Positions 1 to 9,362 of a DNA stretch of 64,000 nucleotides are shown in pieces. The translations under genes were made by a program, and so were the position numbers. How positions within the stretch are numbered: position 1 is the stretch's first letter; each line of letters starts with the position of its first letter. Origin of the DNA: an uncultured Clostridium sp. (GTDB taxonomy: Bacteria; Bacillota; Clostridia; Clostridiales; Clostridiaceae). Under the pieces are notes generated by a model. That model did no database searches and was not told the origin of the DNA. It saw nothing but the letters and a program-made list of their open reading frames with translations. The stretch lies in NCBI RefSeq assembly GCF_947072515.1, contig NZ_CAMTIG010000005.1, positions 1 to 64,000 of the forward strand, read 5' to 3'.

Positions 1-41
1 AAATACTGTTTTATTTAGTTCGATTAAATCTGTCCACCTTT

Positions 42-284
42 TTATACTAACACCATATCATACTCATCATTTATTTCAATTTTAAACCTATCAAGTATAA
101 TTTCTTCAGCTTTTGATTTTGGAGACACTTCTGATTTAAAAAATCTCTTACCATTTTTAACTTCTAATACATACTCATTATTCTTTTCTACATCTTTAAT
201 TTTTTGTGTATTGCCATACCCTATTAATATAAATATTGAAGCTATCACACCTAATGAAATCCATCTAATTCTCCTATTTCTCAT
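42..284 (-). CDS. Small membrane-anchored protein, unknown function
   Basis: An 80-residue protein that I do not recognise. A basic N-terminus (MRNRRIR) is followed by one hydrophobic segment at about residues 8-24, then a charged, probably extracytoplasmic tail. There is no lipobox cysteine, so the N-terminus looks like a membrane anchor. An AGGAG ribosome binding site precedes the ATG. It lies 25 bp downstream of the acetyltransferase gene at 310-750 and is probably co-transcribed with it. No terminator is visible before the window edge. Confidence 0.6.
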   Translation of the reverse strand: MRNRRIRWISLGVIASIFILIGYGNTQKIKDVEKNNEYVLEVKNGKRFFKSEVSPKSKAEEIILDRFKIEINDEYDMVLV

Positions 285-309
285 AAACTTCTCCTATTTC
301 TGTGTTTTC

Positions 310-750
310 TCAAAAATTAAATCTAAATATTTTAACTTGTCTTTTACCCTCTATATACATTTCATTATCTTCTGGAATATTTACTATTTCTAAAAATTTT
401 CCTCCTGCTATCTCACAAGTTCGTGATGATGCAATATTTTCCGTAACACAAGTAATAATCAAATAATTCATATCATGTTTTTTTGCTTGTTTAAATAACA
501 ATTGACAAGCTTTAGCAGCGTAATGATGTCCACGATATTGCTCATCTATTCCATATCCAATATTTCCACCAATGTATGTTTTTTCATTGTGTCCAATTCT
601 TAAATCACAATGCCCAATAGATGTTCCATCTAACAAACAGATATCAAAATGATAAGCCGGAAAATATCTCTTTTCCGGTTCTGCTTCACAAGTTTTCGTA
701 ATCTTTAAAAATATTTCCTTTTCTTTTAAATCTTTAACATCAAAAAACAT
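310..750 (-). CDS. GNAT-family N-acetyltransferase (RimJ/RimL-like)
   Basis: A 146-residue protein with the GNAT fold pattern. The central segment 'GNIGYGIDEQYRGHHYAAKA' holds the acetyl-CoA pyrophosphate loop (Q/R-x-x-G-x-G/A type, here YRGHHYAAKA). It is followed by the beta-strand and helix typical of RimJ/RimL-like enzymes, with 'ENIASSRTCEIAGGKFL' matching the usual 'N.aS.rv.eK.GF' region. The substrate cannot be predicted. A GGAG ribosome binding site precedes the ATG. It sits between two small membrane-protein genes in the same orientation, with 19- and 25-bp gaps, suggesting one operon. Confidence 0.8.
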   Translation of the reverse strand: MFFDVKDLKEKEIFLKITKTCEAEPEKRYFPAYHFDICLLDGTSIGHCDLRIGHNEKTYIGGNIGYGIDEQYRGHHYAAKACQLLFKQAKKHDMNYLIITCVTENIASSRTCEIAGGKFLEIVNIPEDNEMYIEGKRQVKIFRFNF

Positions 751-769
751 ATTATCACTCCTATAATTT

Positions 770-1099
770 TTATTTTTCTAAATCCTCATTTAATTTTTCA
801 TACTTCAACCAATTCTGTGCTATAAAATAGTAAATAAATACTATAATAATTACTATTCCCGCTATCATTAATGCACCTAATATTTTATTTTCTGAGTCTC
901 CCTCTACTAATGGTACTCCTAGAACTGAAAGTATTGCTACCATTACACCAGTTACTACTGAACTTACTATTCTTCCAGAGTTTCCTTTTATCACAAATAT
1001 AGTTTTACAATTTTCACATTGTATTTTTCCTTTTTTTCTATTCATAGATTTTAATCTATCTACAAATTTAAACTTTGATTTACACTCTAAACAAGTCAT
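770..1099 (-). CDS. Zinc-ribbon membrane protein (CXXC-x21-CXXC type)
   Basis: A 109-residue protein. The N-terminus carries two CXXC knuckles, C3/C6 and C28/C31, 21 residues apart. This resembles the small Firmicute family described by a CXXC-20-CXXC pattern. Two hydrophobic segments follow at about residues 45-65 and 76-94, with an acidic/basic tail. It is probably a membrane protein with a cytoplasmic zinc ribbon; the function is unknown. It is first in a run of three minus-strand genes (770, 310, 42). Confidence 0.65.
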   Translation of the reverse strand: MTCLECKSKFKFVDRLKSMNRKKGKIQCENCKTIFVIKGNSGRIVSSVVTGVMVAILSVLGVPLVEGDSENKILGALMIAGIVIIIVFIYYFIAQNWLKYEKLNEDLEK

Positions 1100-1201
1100 C
1101 CCTGCCCCCTTACATCGTTCAAAATTACCTTTTTTTACCTTTTATATGTTTTATTATATTCTAAATTTTACATTTGAACTATTAAAACTGAAGTTTTATA
1201 T

Positions 1202-1226
1202 AAAAAAAAGAGACCTTTAGGTCTCC
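1202..1226 (-). terminator. Rho-independent terminator of the GNAT gene at 1266-1712
   Basis: On the minus strand GGAGACC-TAAA-GGTCTC is followed by a run of T residues. It lies about 40 bp beyond the stop codon of the acetyltransferase. Confidence 0.8.
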
Positions 1227-1265
1227 AATTAAAATATTTTTTTTATTTATCTAAGGTTTATTTTA

Positions 1266-1712
1266 TTACTTTAATTTCATATATAGTATAGGAAATTGAT
1301 TACCTTGTTCATCACACTCAGATCTTTTAAACACCTCAAACCCCATATGCTCATAAAAACCCAATGCTTGCGGATTTTGCTCATTTACATCTACATAAAT
1401 TACATTTAATTTTTTTATTGCATATTCCACAAGTCTTTTTCCATTACCATTTCCTCTATTTTCATTGCTTACAAATAGCATTTCAATTTTTGAATCATTT
1501 ATTCCCATAAAAGCTTTTATAATATTTTGCTCATCTCTTATACATAAAAATTCATTAACATAATTTGCTCCTTCTTTTACATGAAGTTTTATAGATATTA
1601 TATCTTCCTCAGTTAAAAAATCATGTGTTCCTCTCACTGAAGATTCCCATGTATCTAATATTTCTTTCATCTCTTTATCATTAATATTATTTAATTTTTC
1701 AATTTTCACCAT
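1266..1712 (-). CDS. GNAT-family N-acetyltransferase (YjaB/PhnO-like)
   Basis: A 148-residue GNAT enzyme. The N-terminal 'WESSVRGTHDFL' is typical of the YjaB-like group. The acetyl-CoA loop is 'ENRGNGNGKRLVEYA' at about residues 84-98, and the C-terminal 'NEQNPQALGFYEHMGFEVF' is the conserved GNAT motif B region. The substrate is unknown. It stands alone, ended by its own terminator at 1202-1226, and starts after an AGGAGGAATTATT ribosome binding site. Confidence 0.8.
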   Translation of the reverse strand: MVKIEKLNNINDKEMKEILDTWESSVRGTHDFLTEEDIISIKLHVKEGANYVNEFLCIRDEQNIIKAFMGINDSKIEMLFVSNENRGNGNGKRLVEYAIKKLNVIYVDVNEQNPQALGFYEHMGFEVFKRSECDEQGNQFPILYMKLK

Positions 1713-1780
1713 ATAATAATTCCTCCTACTAAATCAATTACTTTCTATTATACTATTAAATATTTTCCTGTACATCAAAA

Positions 1781-1806
1781 AGAGTATGAAATTGCTCTCA
1801 TACTCT
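1781..1806 (-). terminator. Rho-independent terminator after the DUF378 gene
   Basis: Inverted repeat GAGTATGA/TCATACTC (1782-1789 and 1798-1805). On the minus strand it is followed by TTTTT. It closes the probable three-gene operon 3053-1828. Confidence 0.8.
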
Positions 1807-1827
1807 TCTCTACTTTTTTGCCTGATT

Positions 1828-2037
1828 TTAAGCTCTTCTTCTATTTCTTGCAAAGAATGATATTGAATATAATCCACTAATCCCTACCAATACGTATACA
1901 ATGGCAGCTATCATTCCTACTCCAAATATAGCTTCAACTAAATTAAAGCCAAAGAATCCTATAAGACCCCAATTTACTGCTCCAACTATAATTAAAAGTA
2001 ATGCTATAATATCTAAGCCTTTCATATTTAAAACCAC
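1828..2037 (-). CDS. DUF378 family membrane protein (YuzA-like)
   Basis: A 69-residue protein with two hydrophobic helices (residues about 8-30 and 37-58) and the family signature 'IVGAVNWGLIGFFGFNLV'. The family (DUF378, B. subtilis YuzA) has no assigned biochemical function. It ends with a basic RNRRR tail. It is the last gene of a probable PAP2-unknown-DUF378 operon. Confidence 0.85.
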   Translation of the reverse strand: MVLNMKGLDIIALLLIIVGAVNWGLIGFFGFNLVEAIFGVGMIAAIVYVLVGISGLYSISFFARNRRRA

Positions 2038-2088
2038 CTTTCATTAAGATAGTCTTATTTTCTCTCCATTTTTAAATTTTATTCCTAA

Positions 2089-2457
2089 TTAATATTTTAA
2101 AACTAAATCCATTAATATATTAGTATATAAAATAAAGTTTTCTTTATTCTCTTCTTCTATTGCTTTAATTAAATTTCTAGTATTTTCTTCTATTTCATTA
2201 ATATATTTTTGTAAATATGCTTTGCTATTAGTATATCCTTGAACCTTTTCTAAAGATTCCTTTATATTAACTACTAAGAATTCCATTTCTTCTAATCTTT
2301 TCACCAAATTTTGAAGATTATTAATATCTTCTATTTTATTTTCTTTTATTATATTTCCTCGGAAAACATCTAATATGTTTATAATTTCTACAACTATATC
2401 CTCTAATATTACAATGTCTCTTTTCCCTAAAAGTTTTAAAACTAAATTTCTATCCAT
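2089..2457 (-). CDS. Helical protein of unknown function
   Basis: A 122-residue protein that I do not recognise. It is predicted to be almost entirely alpha-helical, with charged heptad-like stretches (residues about 40-110, 'NLQNLVKRLEEMEFLV', 'EIEENTRNLIKAIEEENKEN') and no transmembrane segment or signal peptide. An AAAGGAGGGG ribosome binding site precedes it. It lies 44 bp downstream of the PAP2 phosphatase gene and 51 bp upstream of the DUF378 gene, both on the same strand. Confidence 0.6.
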   Translation of the reverse strand: MDRNLVLKLLGKRDIVILEDIVVEIINILDVFRGNIIKENKIEDINNLQNLVKRLEEMEFLVVNIKESLEKVQGYTNSKAYLQKYINEIEENTRNLIKAIEEENKENFILYTNILMDLVLKY

Positions 2458-2501
2458 GTCCCTTTTTTCCCCTCCTTTTTATTTATTTTACTCTTATCTA
2501 A

Positions 2502-3053
2502 CTATATATTAATTTTTTTAAATAATATCTTCGATATTTTAAAAGCAATAATACTACATACATATCCAACTAAAATTCCACCTAAAATATCTGTTGGAAA
2601 ATGCACATATAAATATAGTCTTGAAAAAGCTATAAGTATTCCTAATATAAGTGCTGGTATATATAAATTTATTTTCTTTATTTTTAATTTTTCTTTTATA
2701 ACTACAAATACAAATGCAAAAGATATCGATGTATGTCCTGATGGAAATGAATAATCTAGCGGTTTCTTTATTAATAATTGTATATTTGTATAATTAAAAG
2801 GCCTTATTCTTTCAAACATATTTTTTAAAAATAAATTTGTTATTATAAAACTACACATTAATGATATAGCACAAATCACGCCTATTTTTCTCGTTTTAGG
2901 ATATATTAAAAGACATATAGTAAATATAATCCATATAATTCCCATATCTCCTAAGTGCGTTATAAAGCTCCAAAAGTAATTTCCTATCTCCGAAGAAAAT
3001 ATATTTTGTATTCCATTTAAAATTTCCAACTCAAAATGAATTAATCCTTCCAT
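2502..3053 (-). CDS. PAP2-family membrane phosphatase
   Basis: A 183-residue PAP2/type 2 phosphatidic acid phosphatase family membrane protein. The three catalytic motifs are intact: K77-x6-R84-P85, P104-S-G-H107, and S144-R-x5-H151-x3-D155. About five membrane helices are visible. The likely role is dephosphorylation of a lipid phosphate such as undecaprenyl pyrophosphate or phosphatidylglycerol phosphate; the exact substrate is open. The ATG at 3053 was chosen because AAAAGGAG lies 7 nt upstream. An in-frame ATG seven codons earlier has its own sequence overlapping that ribosome binding site. Confidence 0.85.
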   Translation of the reverse strand: MEGLIHFELEILNGIQNIFSSEIGNYFWSFITHLGDMGIIWIIFTICLLIYPKTRKIGVICAISLMCSFIITNLFLKNMFERIRPFNYTNIQLLIKKPLDYSFPSGHTSISFAFVFVVIKEKLKIKKINLYIPALILGILIAFSRLYLYVHFPTDILGGILVGYVCSIIAFKISKILFKKINI

Positions 3054-3166
3054 ATCACTTCTCCTTTTTACCATTTTTATTAATTAAGTAGTACTAATTT
3101 TACCATCTTGCTATAAATTAGTAAATACGCATTATTTATTCTATCTTTTTAATATCTAAAAAGAAA

Positions 3167-3200
3167 AATATCAGATATTTTATTATAAATATCTGATATT
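3167..3200 (-). terminator. Terminator after eno
   Basis: Inverted repeat AATATCAGATATTT/AAATATCTGATATT, followed on the minus strand by a T-rich run. It lies about 35 bp past the enolase stop. Confidence 0.75.
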
Positions 3201-3234
3201 TCTTTTAATTTATGTTTTTAATAATCTAAATTCT

Positions 3235-4545
<1,311 letters not shown>

Positions 4546-4713
4546 TTAACTATATCTAAATAGTTTTTCTTTTATCTATCTTTATTATACATCCTCTAAT
4601 TGATAATTACAATCATTTATAACGAATAATGATTATTTTTCCAGAATATTTATTTTTTTCTTGCAATTTTTCGTTTTTAAAGCACTTAACTATACAATCT
4701 TTTATATTTTCTG

Positions 4714-4741
4714 TTAACTTTATTAAAAAATATGGTAAAAT
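4714..4741 (+). promoter_or_regulatory. Candidate promoter for the 4766-5490 genes
   Basis: An extended -10 (TG-G-TAAAAT, 4733-4741) with a -35-like TTAACT at 4714-4719 and a 16-bp spacer. It lies 25 bp before the plus-strand start. Confidence 0.45.
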
Positions 4742-4765
4742 ATACTCAAGGATGGAGGCGATTAA

Positions 4766-5230
4766 ATGAAATTTTTATATGGTCGTTATGGAATAGATAT
4801 TTTATCTGTATTCTTATTATTTGTAAGCAGTCTTTTAAATCTTACTCGCTACACCTATTATTTTGGCTTAGCTCTACTTCTTTTAATTATTTTTAGAGCT
4901 TTTTCTCGAAACAAATCTAAAAGAATAGAAGAAAATAATAAGTTTATTACTTTTGTAAATAAATTTTTAAAGAGATTTAACAAGCAACTACCTTATAATG
5001 TACCTGCTATAAACTTTGATAGTATTCCTTATATTAAACAAGCTTACAGTATTTATAAGGCTCAAAAAAATATGCGTAAAGCCCAAAAGGCTCGTGAAAA
5101 AGAAGCAAATAAAAATTTTAAAATAGTGTCTTGTCCTAAATGTGGACAAAAATTAAAATTACCAAAAGGTAAAAATAAAATAATAGTTACCTGTAAGCGT
5201 TGCGGACATGAATTTAAAATGAAAACTTAA
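4766..5230 (+). CDS. Membrane protein with C-terminal zinc ribbon
   Basis: A 154-residue protein. Two hydrophobic segments lie near the N-terminus (about residues 8-25 and 29-45). A basic, helical middle follows, then a C-terminal zinc ribbon with 'SCPKCGQKLKLP' and 'TCKRCGHEF' (two CxxC pairs around residues 128-150). The function is unknown; similar zinc-ribbon membrane proteins occur in Clostridium. GGATGGAGG precedes the ATG. It is followed 38 bp later by a small gene, and the pair shares the terminator at 5507-5531. Confidence 0.65.
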   Translation: MKFLYGRYGIDILSVFLLFVSSLLNLTRYTYYFGLALLLLIIFRAFSRNKSKRIEENNKFITFVNKFLKRFNKQLPYNVPAINFDSIPYIKQAYSIYKAQKNMRKAQKAREKEANKNFKIVSCPKCGQKLKLPKGKNKIIVTCKRCGHEFKMKT

Positions 5231-5268
5231 GATTATAAAAATAACATATATTAAAGGAGATTATTGTA

Positions 5269-5490
5269 ATGAATAATGGTCAAGGAAGATTTTTTCACTT
5301 TATAATGGAAAGAGTTACACCTGAAAATAAAGAAAAAGCAAAAGAATTATTAAATGAAAGTTTCACAAAACAAGATGAAGGAACTTTTAATCAAGAATAT
5401 ATGATGCGCTTTATTCCACAAATGCTTGGATTATTAAAACCAGAATGCATAGAAGAAGTTAAAAATATAATGGCTAAACATAGAGGATAA
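5269..5490 (+). CDS. Small conserved-looking soluble protein, unknown
   Basis: A 73-residue acidic/amphipathic protein with no membrane segment. Motif-like stretches are 'FHFIMERVTPENKEKAKELL' and 'FIPQMLGLLKPECIEEVKNI'. I do not recognise the family. An AAAGGAG ribosome binding site is well placed, codon use is coding-like, and a terminator follows immediately, so it is a real gene. Confidence 0.6.
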   Translation: MNNGQGRFFHFIMERVTPENKEKAKELLNESFTKQDEGTFNQEYMMRFIPQMLGLLKPECIEEVKNIMAKHRG

Positions 5491-5506
5491 AAATAAGCAT
5501 GCAAAA

Positions 5507-5531
5507 GGACCTAAGAAAATTTCTTAGGTCC
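5507..5531. terminator. Bidirectional terminator between convergent genes
   Basis: Hairpin GGACCTAAGA/TCTTAGGTCC followed by CTTTTT on the plus strand. It serves the plus-strand gene ending at 5490 and probably also the minus-strand gene ending at 5539. Confidence 0.8.
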
Positions 5532-5538
5532 CTTTTTA

Positions 5539-5865
5539 TTATCTATTTATCCATTCAATAGCTTGATCTATTGAGGATGCACTATCTTTTCCATCAACTT
5601 TTGTAATAAGAAGTATATCATTTGGTTTTAAGTGTTCCATAATCTTCTCTTTCATTTCTTCAGCTTTAAGTTCACTTTTAACTAAATAACTATCTGGCAT
5701 AATATTTGCCCATGCTCCAAAAGTTTTAATAGTTCCTACTACTTCATAATCGTCACGAACTTCATGTTCATGTTCGTGTTCATGCTCACGTTCGTGATCA
5801 TGTCCTTCACATCCACATCCGTGTGATTCTTCTTGTAAATAAAAGTTTATAGTATATGTATTCAT
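5539..5865 (-). CDS. Histidine-rich protein, putative metal-binding
   Basis: A 108-residue protein. Residues about 15-36 form a Cys/His-rich segment: HGCGCEGHDHE followed by an alternating His-Glu run. Such stretches commonly bind Zn, Ni or Co in metallochaperones and transporters. The rest (residues 37-108) looks like a small alpha/beta domain with no motif I recognise. There is no signal peptide or membrane segment, so it is presumably cytoplasmic. A GGAG ribosome binding site precedes the ATG. It is a single-gene unit; metal binding is inference from composition. Confidence 0.6.
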   Translation of the reverse strand: MNTYTINFYLQEESHGCGCEGHDHEREHEHEHEHEVRDDYEVVGTIKTFGAWANIMPDSYLVKSELKAEEMKEKIMEHLKPNDILLITKVDGKDSASSIDQAIEWINR

Positions 5866-6306
5866 ATTTTTCTCCTTAGCCTTTCAACGACATATTTTTA
5901 TATGTTTATTATATGATAATCTATTATTAAAATCCATCTTCTATTAGAAATTTCTTTCATTTCATTAATTATTTTTCTCAAAAAAAATAAAACTAACAAT
6001 TTCTTGTTAGTTTCACTTAATTTCTAAAATATAAAAAGTAATATTATTCCGTCCCCAATTATTACTTTATCTTATATTTATTAGCCCCCTATTTCTTAAA
6101 TTACCTTGTTCATAATATCTTATTCTTTTCTTATTCACAACTTTTCATTTTATTTTTCTATTATTTTTTACTTTTCTTCTTTAATACTTTATTTTTCTTT
6201 GAACTCTTTTTTATTATACATTTAGTTAAAGATACTTTGAACTTCACTTTTTTCAATTTTTTTATGCTATCTATATTATATAAGTTAATATTTCTTTATA
6301 TCTTAA
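5866..6306. other. 441-bp AT-rich intergenic stretch with one isolated hairpin
   Basis: No ORF with a ribosome binding site was found. A hairpin AAACTAACAA/TTGTTAGTTT lies at 5990-6013 and, on the minus strand, is followed by TTATTTTTTTT, a terminator shape. It is about 290 bp past the beta-lactamase stop codon. A short GC-richer patch CCGTCCCC at 6049-6056 stands out from its surroundings. Confidence 0.4.
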
Positions 6307-7143
6307 TTACTTAAAATTTCTAGCTATAATATCAAAAACTATTTCTTTTGCTATTGCACCCGAAACTTCTTTACTATCATCATCTAAAACTACAGCAAAG
6401 TATGTTTTTTTCTCATCTTTTTCAAAAAAGCCTGTAAACCAAGAATTCTTCTTACTCCCACTTCCTGTTTTTCCATATACTTTATAATTTTCTTCAGTTT
6501 TAACTAACATAAAATCTTTTACCATTTCTATATCTTTTTCTTCAAAAGAAGTTTTTTCCTCAAAGATTTTACTTAATACTTCTACATGTTCCATTGCCGA
6601 AATCTTTAAAGATGAGGATATCCAAAATGTATTATGTCCATTTTCATTCCAAGCACTAATATCTTTATTTCCATAATCTAATTCATTTAATATTTTTTGT
6701 ACATACTCTTTATCTAAAGAATCTACTATCTTTTCGTAATACCAAACGCAGGACTCTCTAAAGGCTTCCTTAAAAGGAATATCTCTATTCCATTGTTCTC
6801 TCCAATGAATAGTCCCATCATACCCAAGCTTCGTATCTGGTGTTTTAACTACATCTTTAGATAACCCCATTAGTGATGTAAGTATTTTAAATGTTGAATA
6901 TGGTGATATTTCCTTTTCACTTAATTCTTTATTGTAGATATTATACATATTTTCTTCTGGTGTAAAAAATACTGCACTTCCATTTATTCCTTTAAAATTT
7001 TCTTTATAGTCAACTTCTTTTTTTATAATTTCTTCTTTTACTATATCCTCATTTTTCTTTATAGCAGTTTCTTTAGTTTCTTTCCCACAAGCAACTAGAG
7101 ATAAACTTACTATAAGCCCTAATACTACTAATATTCTTTTCAT
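6307..7143 (-). CDS. Class D (OXA-type) beta-lactamase lipoprotein
   Basis: A 278-residue protein with all class D beta-lactamase signatures: S83-T-F-K86 (nucleophile and carboxylatable lysine), S131-C-V133, Y157-G-N159, W174 in 'FWISSSLKIS', and K225-T-G227. The N-terminus is a lipoprotein signal with lipobox L-V-A-C19, so the enzyme is probably tethered outside the membrane. Gram-positive class D enzymes are known in Clostridioides and Clostridium (CDD and CPD types). A penicillin-sensing domain alone is less likely because no transmembrane BlaR module is present. No blaI/blaR neighbour is seen. Hydrolytic activity is inferred from intact motifs. Confidence 0.85.
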   Translation of the reverse strand: MKRILVVLGLIVSLSLVACGKETKETAIKKNEDIVKEEIIKKEVDYKENFKGINGSAVFFTPEENMYNIYNKELSEKEISPYSTFKILTSLMGLSKDVVKTPDTKLGYDGTIHWREQWNRDIPFKEAFRESCVWYYEKIVDSLDKEYVQKILNELDYGNKDISAWNENGHNTFWISSSLKISAMEHVEVLSKIFEEKTSFEEKDIEMVKDFMLVKTEENYKVYGKTGSGSKKNSWFTGFFEKDEKKTYFAVVLDDDSKEVSGAIAKEIVFDIIARNFK

Positions 7144-7253
7144 TTTTCCCCCTATAAACCTTCTCTTTTTTCCTTATTAACTTACCATATTATCCATATT
7201 ATGTATACTATTTGTTGTAAATTTTCTTCTTCTCTACTTTTAAAAATAAATTT

Positions 7254-7871
7254 TTATTTTCTGTAATATGTTTCAAATCCATTATTTATTATTGTAGCAC
7301 CTTTTGGAACTCTCCTTAATATAATCCATATATTCAAAGAATCAACAGATGATCCCATTGCATTTACCAAGCATAAAAATAATATAAATTTATTTAATAT
7401 CCCCAATCTATTTACTAGTATCGGAAATATAATTGATAATATAATAAATGGCATAATAGAAATAATTATATATCTCCACCTTTTAATCTTTTCAGTAGTA
7501 TATACAAATCCAAATCCTCTATTAATTCCCCAATATGTTTTATTTGATTTCAAAAAATTTGGTATAAAACAAGCATGAATAAATTCATGTATTATAGTAA
7601 ACAGAATAATACTGCTAATGTATACTATCACTGTAAAATTTATATTTAAAGTGATTTTAAAATCACTAATAATATTTAAAAATTCTTCACTCAATGGATA
7701 TATAACTATTGTAATTCCTATAAAAATAATAGTATTTATAATCATAAAAGGTATTGATAACAAAGTTGCTATTTTTAGATTAGTTGGTTCTTTTAGTTTT
7801 ATCCATCCCTCAGCCATTAATATTCTTTTCGTTTCTTTATCAGCAACTGGTATTTTCTTTATATATTTCAT
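7254..7871 (-). CDS. DUF3267 putative zinc metalloprotease, membrane
   Basis: A 205-residue protein with about four transmembrane segments and an H-E-F-I-H zincin motif at about residues 94-98 ('IIHEFIHACF'). It matches the DUF3267 arrangement of two N-terminal helices, the HExxH helix, then two C-terminal helices. The family is presumed to be membrane zinc peptidases, but substrates are unknown. The gene follows a GGGGGAC-type ribosome binding site. It has no operon partner: the upstream gene at 7982 is closed by its own terminator. Confidence 0.75.
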   Translation of the reverse strand: MKYIKKIPVADKETKRILMAEGWIKLKEPTNLKIATLLSIPFMIINTIIFIGITIVIYPLSEEFLNIISDFKITLNINFTVIVYISSIILFTIIHEFIHACFIPNFLKSNKTYWGINRGFGFVYTTEKIKRWRYIIISIMPFIILSIIFPILVNRLGILNKFILFLCLVNAMGSSVDSLNIWIILRRVPKGATIINNGFETYYRK

Positions 7872-7927
7872 TTTAAAGTCCCCCTCTTTAAAAATCTTAA
7901 TTTTAGTCTATCATTTCTCTTTAAAAT

Positions 7928-7966
7928 AAAACTCCTATAGCTATCGTCTAAAACTATAAGAGTTTT
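7928..7966 (-). terminator. Terminator of the 7982-9199 gene
   Basis: An imperfect hairpin with outer arms AAAACTC/GAGTTTT and an inner CTATAG/CTATA pairing. On the minus strand it is followed by ATTTT. Confidence 0.6.
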
Positions 7967-7981
7967 TATTTTCAGAAAATT

Positions 7982-9199
7982 TTATAGCATCCTACTATTC
8001 CAGCCATTTCTTTTTCCTAAATCATGTATATATTTATTTAAATCTTTTCTTGTCTCTTTATTATAAAATCTTTTTATATCTATTATCTTATTTCCTTTTA
8101 TAGCTAATATAGCAAATATTTTTTCTTCTTCTCTTTTTATAAGTTCCGCAATAACTATTTTTTCTTTCGTCATTCTTTCTATATAGTTTAAAATCCATGT
8201 TCTATCATCTTCATCAAGATTTTCATCTATTTCTTTAAGAAGTGTACAACTATATTTATGATCTACTTGTTTTATTTTTATGTTTTTTCCACTTTCTTTT
8301 AATATACTATTATATTTTTCTTCTTTTTCTTGCATATATTTTTCAACCATTATATCGTGCTTATCTCTTAAATTTTCCATATAAGATTCAAATGTTATTC
8401 CAAGTTCCTCACTTATTTTTTTTATATCTGCTATAAACACTAATACTATATCTTTAGGTAATCCTTCATTTTTATGTATATCTTCTATATATCTTGCAAA
8501 CATATCTACTTCATAATTATCATCTAGAAGTTCTTTTATTTTATTTATATAATCTATATTTAATCCAAGCTGTAATATTACTTTTTCAAAATCATATACA
8601 CCTCTTGTTTCCATAAAATTTTTAGAATCTATTATTTTAGATAAACTCACTTTATTTTCAGCAAAATATTTTATTGTGTTTTTATTCATATTCCAAATTT
8701 CTGCTAAACTTTTCCCAGCTTTATTTACGCAAAGATTATTTTCAATTTTTTTCATATTACTTAAAAAATTCTCTTTTACTAAATATCCTAGTTTTTCCTC
8801 TATCATAATTTCAAATAATTTTGATGAAAATAAACAATTTAAAACTTCAAAAGAGTGCTCAACATTTGATTCATCTATAATTTCTTCCATTAAGTCTCCA
8901 TAGTTTGGATTAATTTTAAGCTTAGTACAAATTATATACAAATCTTCTTTAAAAGTTTTAAAATCTGCAATATTAAACTCTTTAAAAAACTCACCCTTAT
9001 TTCTATTTAAATATTCTAAATTTTCTTCTCCAATAGTATGCGTTAATATTTTTTGTCCATCTATTTCGTGAATCTTAAAAGTTAAAGATTCTTTTTTTTT
9101 CACCTTTTTATTTTCTATAAAAGATTTATATATTTTAAATCCATTATCATACCCATATGTATATTTTATTATATTTTCCTCTTTTGCATTATTATCCAT
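7982..9199 (-). CDS. Large protein of unknown function, paralogue A (no zinc ribbon)
   Basis: A 405-residue protein that is clearly homologous to the 469-residue protein at 15662-17071. Shared blocks include 'YGYDNGFKIYK', 'NPNYGDLMEEII', 'ITFESYMENLRDKHDIMVEK' and 'IKQVDHKYSCTLL'. It lacks that paralogue's N-terminal zinc ribbon, and a good GGAGGAAG ribosome binding site at the right spacing shows this is its natural start rather than a truncation. The protein is mostly helical with no membrane segment. The layout, with a helical middle ending in an 'NLR.kHD' block, vaguely recalls PcfJ-type proteins, but I cannot confirm this. The function is unknown. Confidence 0.7.
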   Translation of the reverse strand: MDNNAKEENIIKYTYGYDNGFKIYKSFIENKKVKKKESLTFKIHEIDGQKILTHTIGEENLEYLNRNKGEFFKEFNIADFKTFKEDLYIICTKLKINPNYGDLMEEIIDESNVEHSFEVLNCLFSSKLFEIMIEEKLGYLVKENFLSNMKKIENNLCVNKAGKSLAEIWNMNKNTIKYFAENKVSLSKIIDSKNFMETRGVYDFEKVILQLGLNIDYINKIKELLDDNYEVDMFARYIEDIHKNEGLPKDIVLVFIADIKKISEELGITFESYMENLRDKHDIMVEKYMQEKEEKYNSILKESGKNIKIKQVDHKYSCTLLKEIDENLDEDDRTWILNYIERMTKEKIVIAELIKREEEKIFAILAIKGNKIIDIKRFYNKETRKDLNKYIHDLGKRNGWNSRML

Positions 9200-9328
9200 C
9201 TAGTCTTCCTCCATTTACAGAGTAAATCTTCCTTTTTTTACATTAAACTTCTTAAATTATATCATATTTTTTTCTTTAATAAAGAGTAACTCCTTCCTTT
9301 TGAAATTTAATTTCTATCCTTACATACT

Positions 9329-9362
9329 AAAGATAGTGAAGTATAATAACCTCACTATCTTT
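9329..9362 (-). terminator. Hairpin after the NapH-like gene
   Basis: Inverted repeat AAAGATAGTGA/TCACTATCTTT overlapping the stop codon. The T-run is weak on the minus strand, so this terminator call is tentative. Confidence 0.55.

Noticed and set aside
5750..5822. Short tandem-like repeat resembling a CRISPR or simple repeat
   Set aside because: It is the codon repeat of the His-Glu tract inside the 108-residue protein; no spacers or repeat units of CRISPR size.
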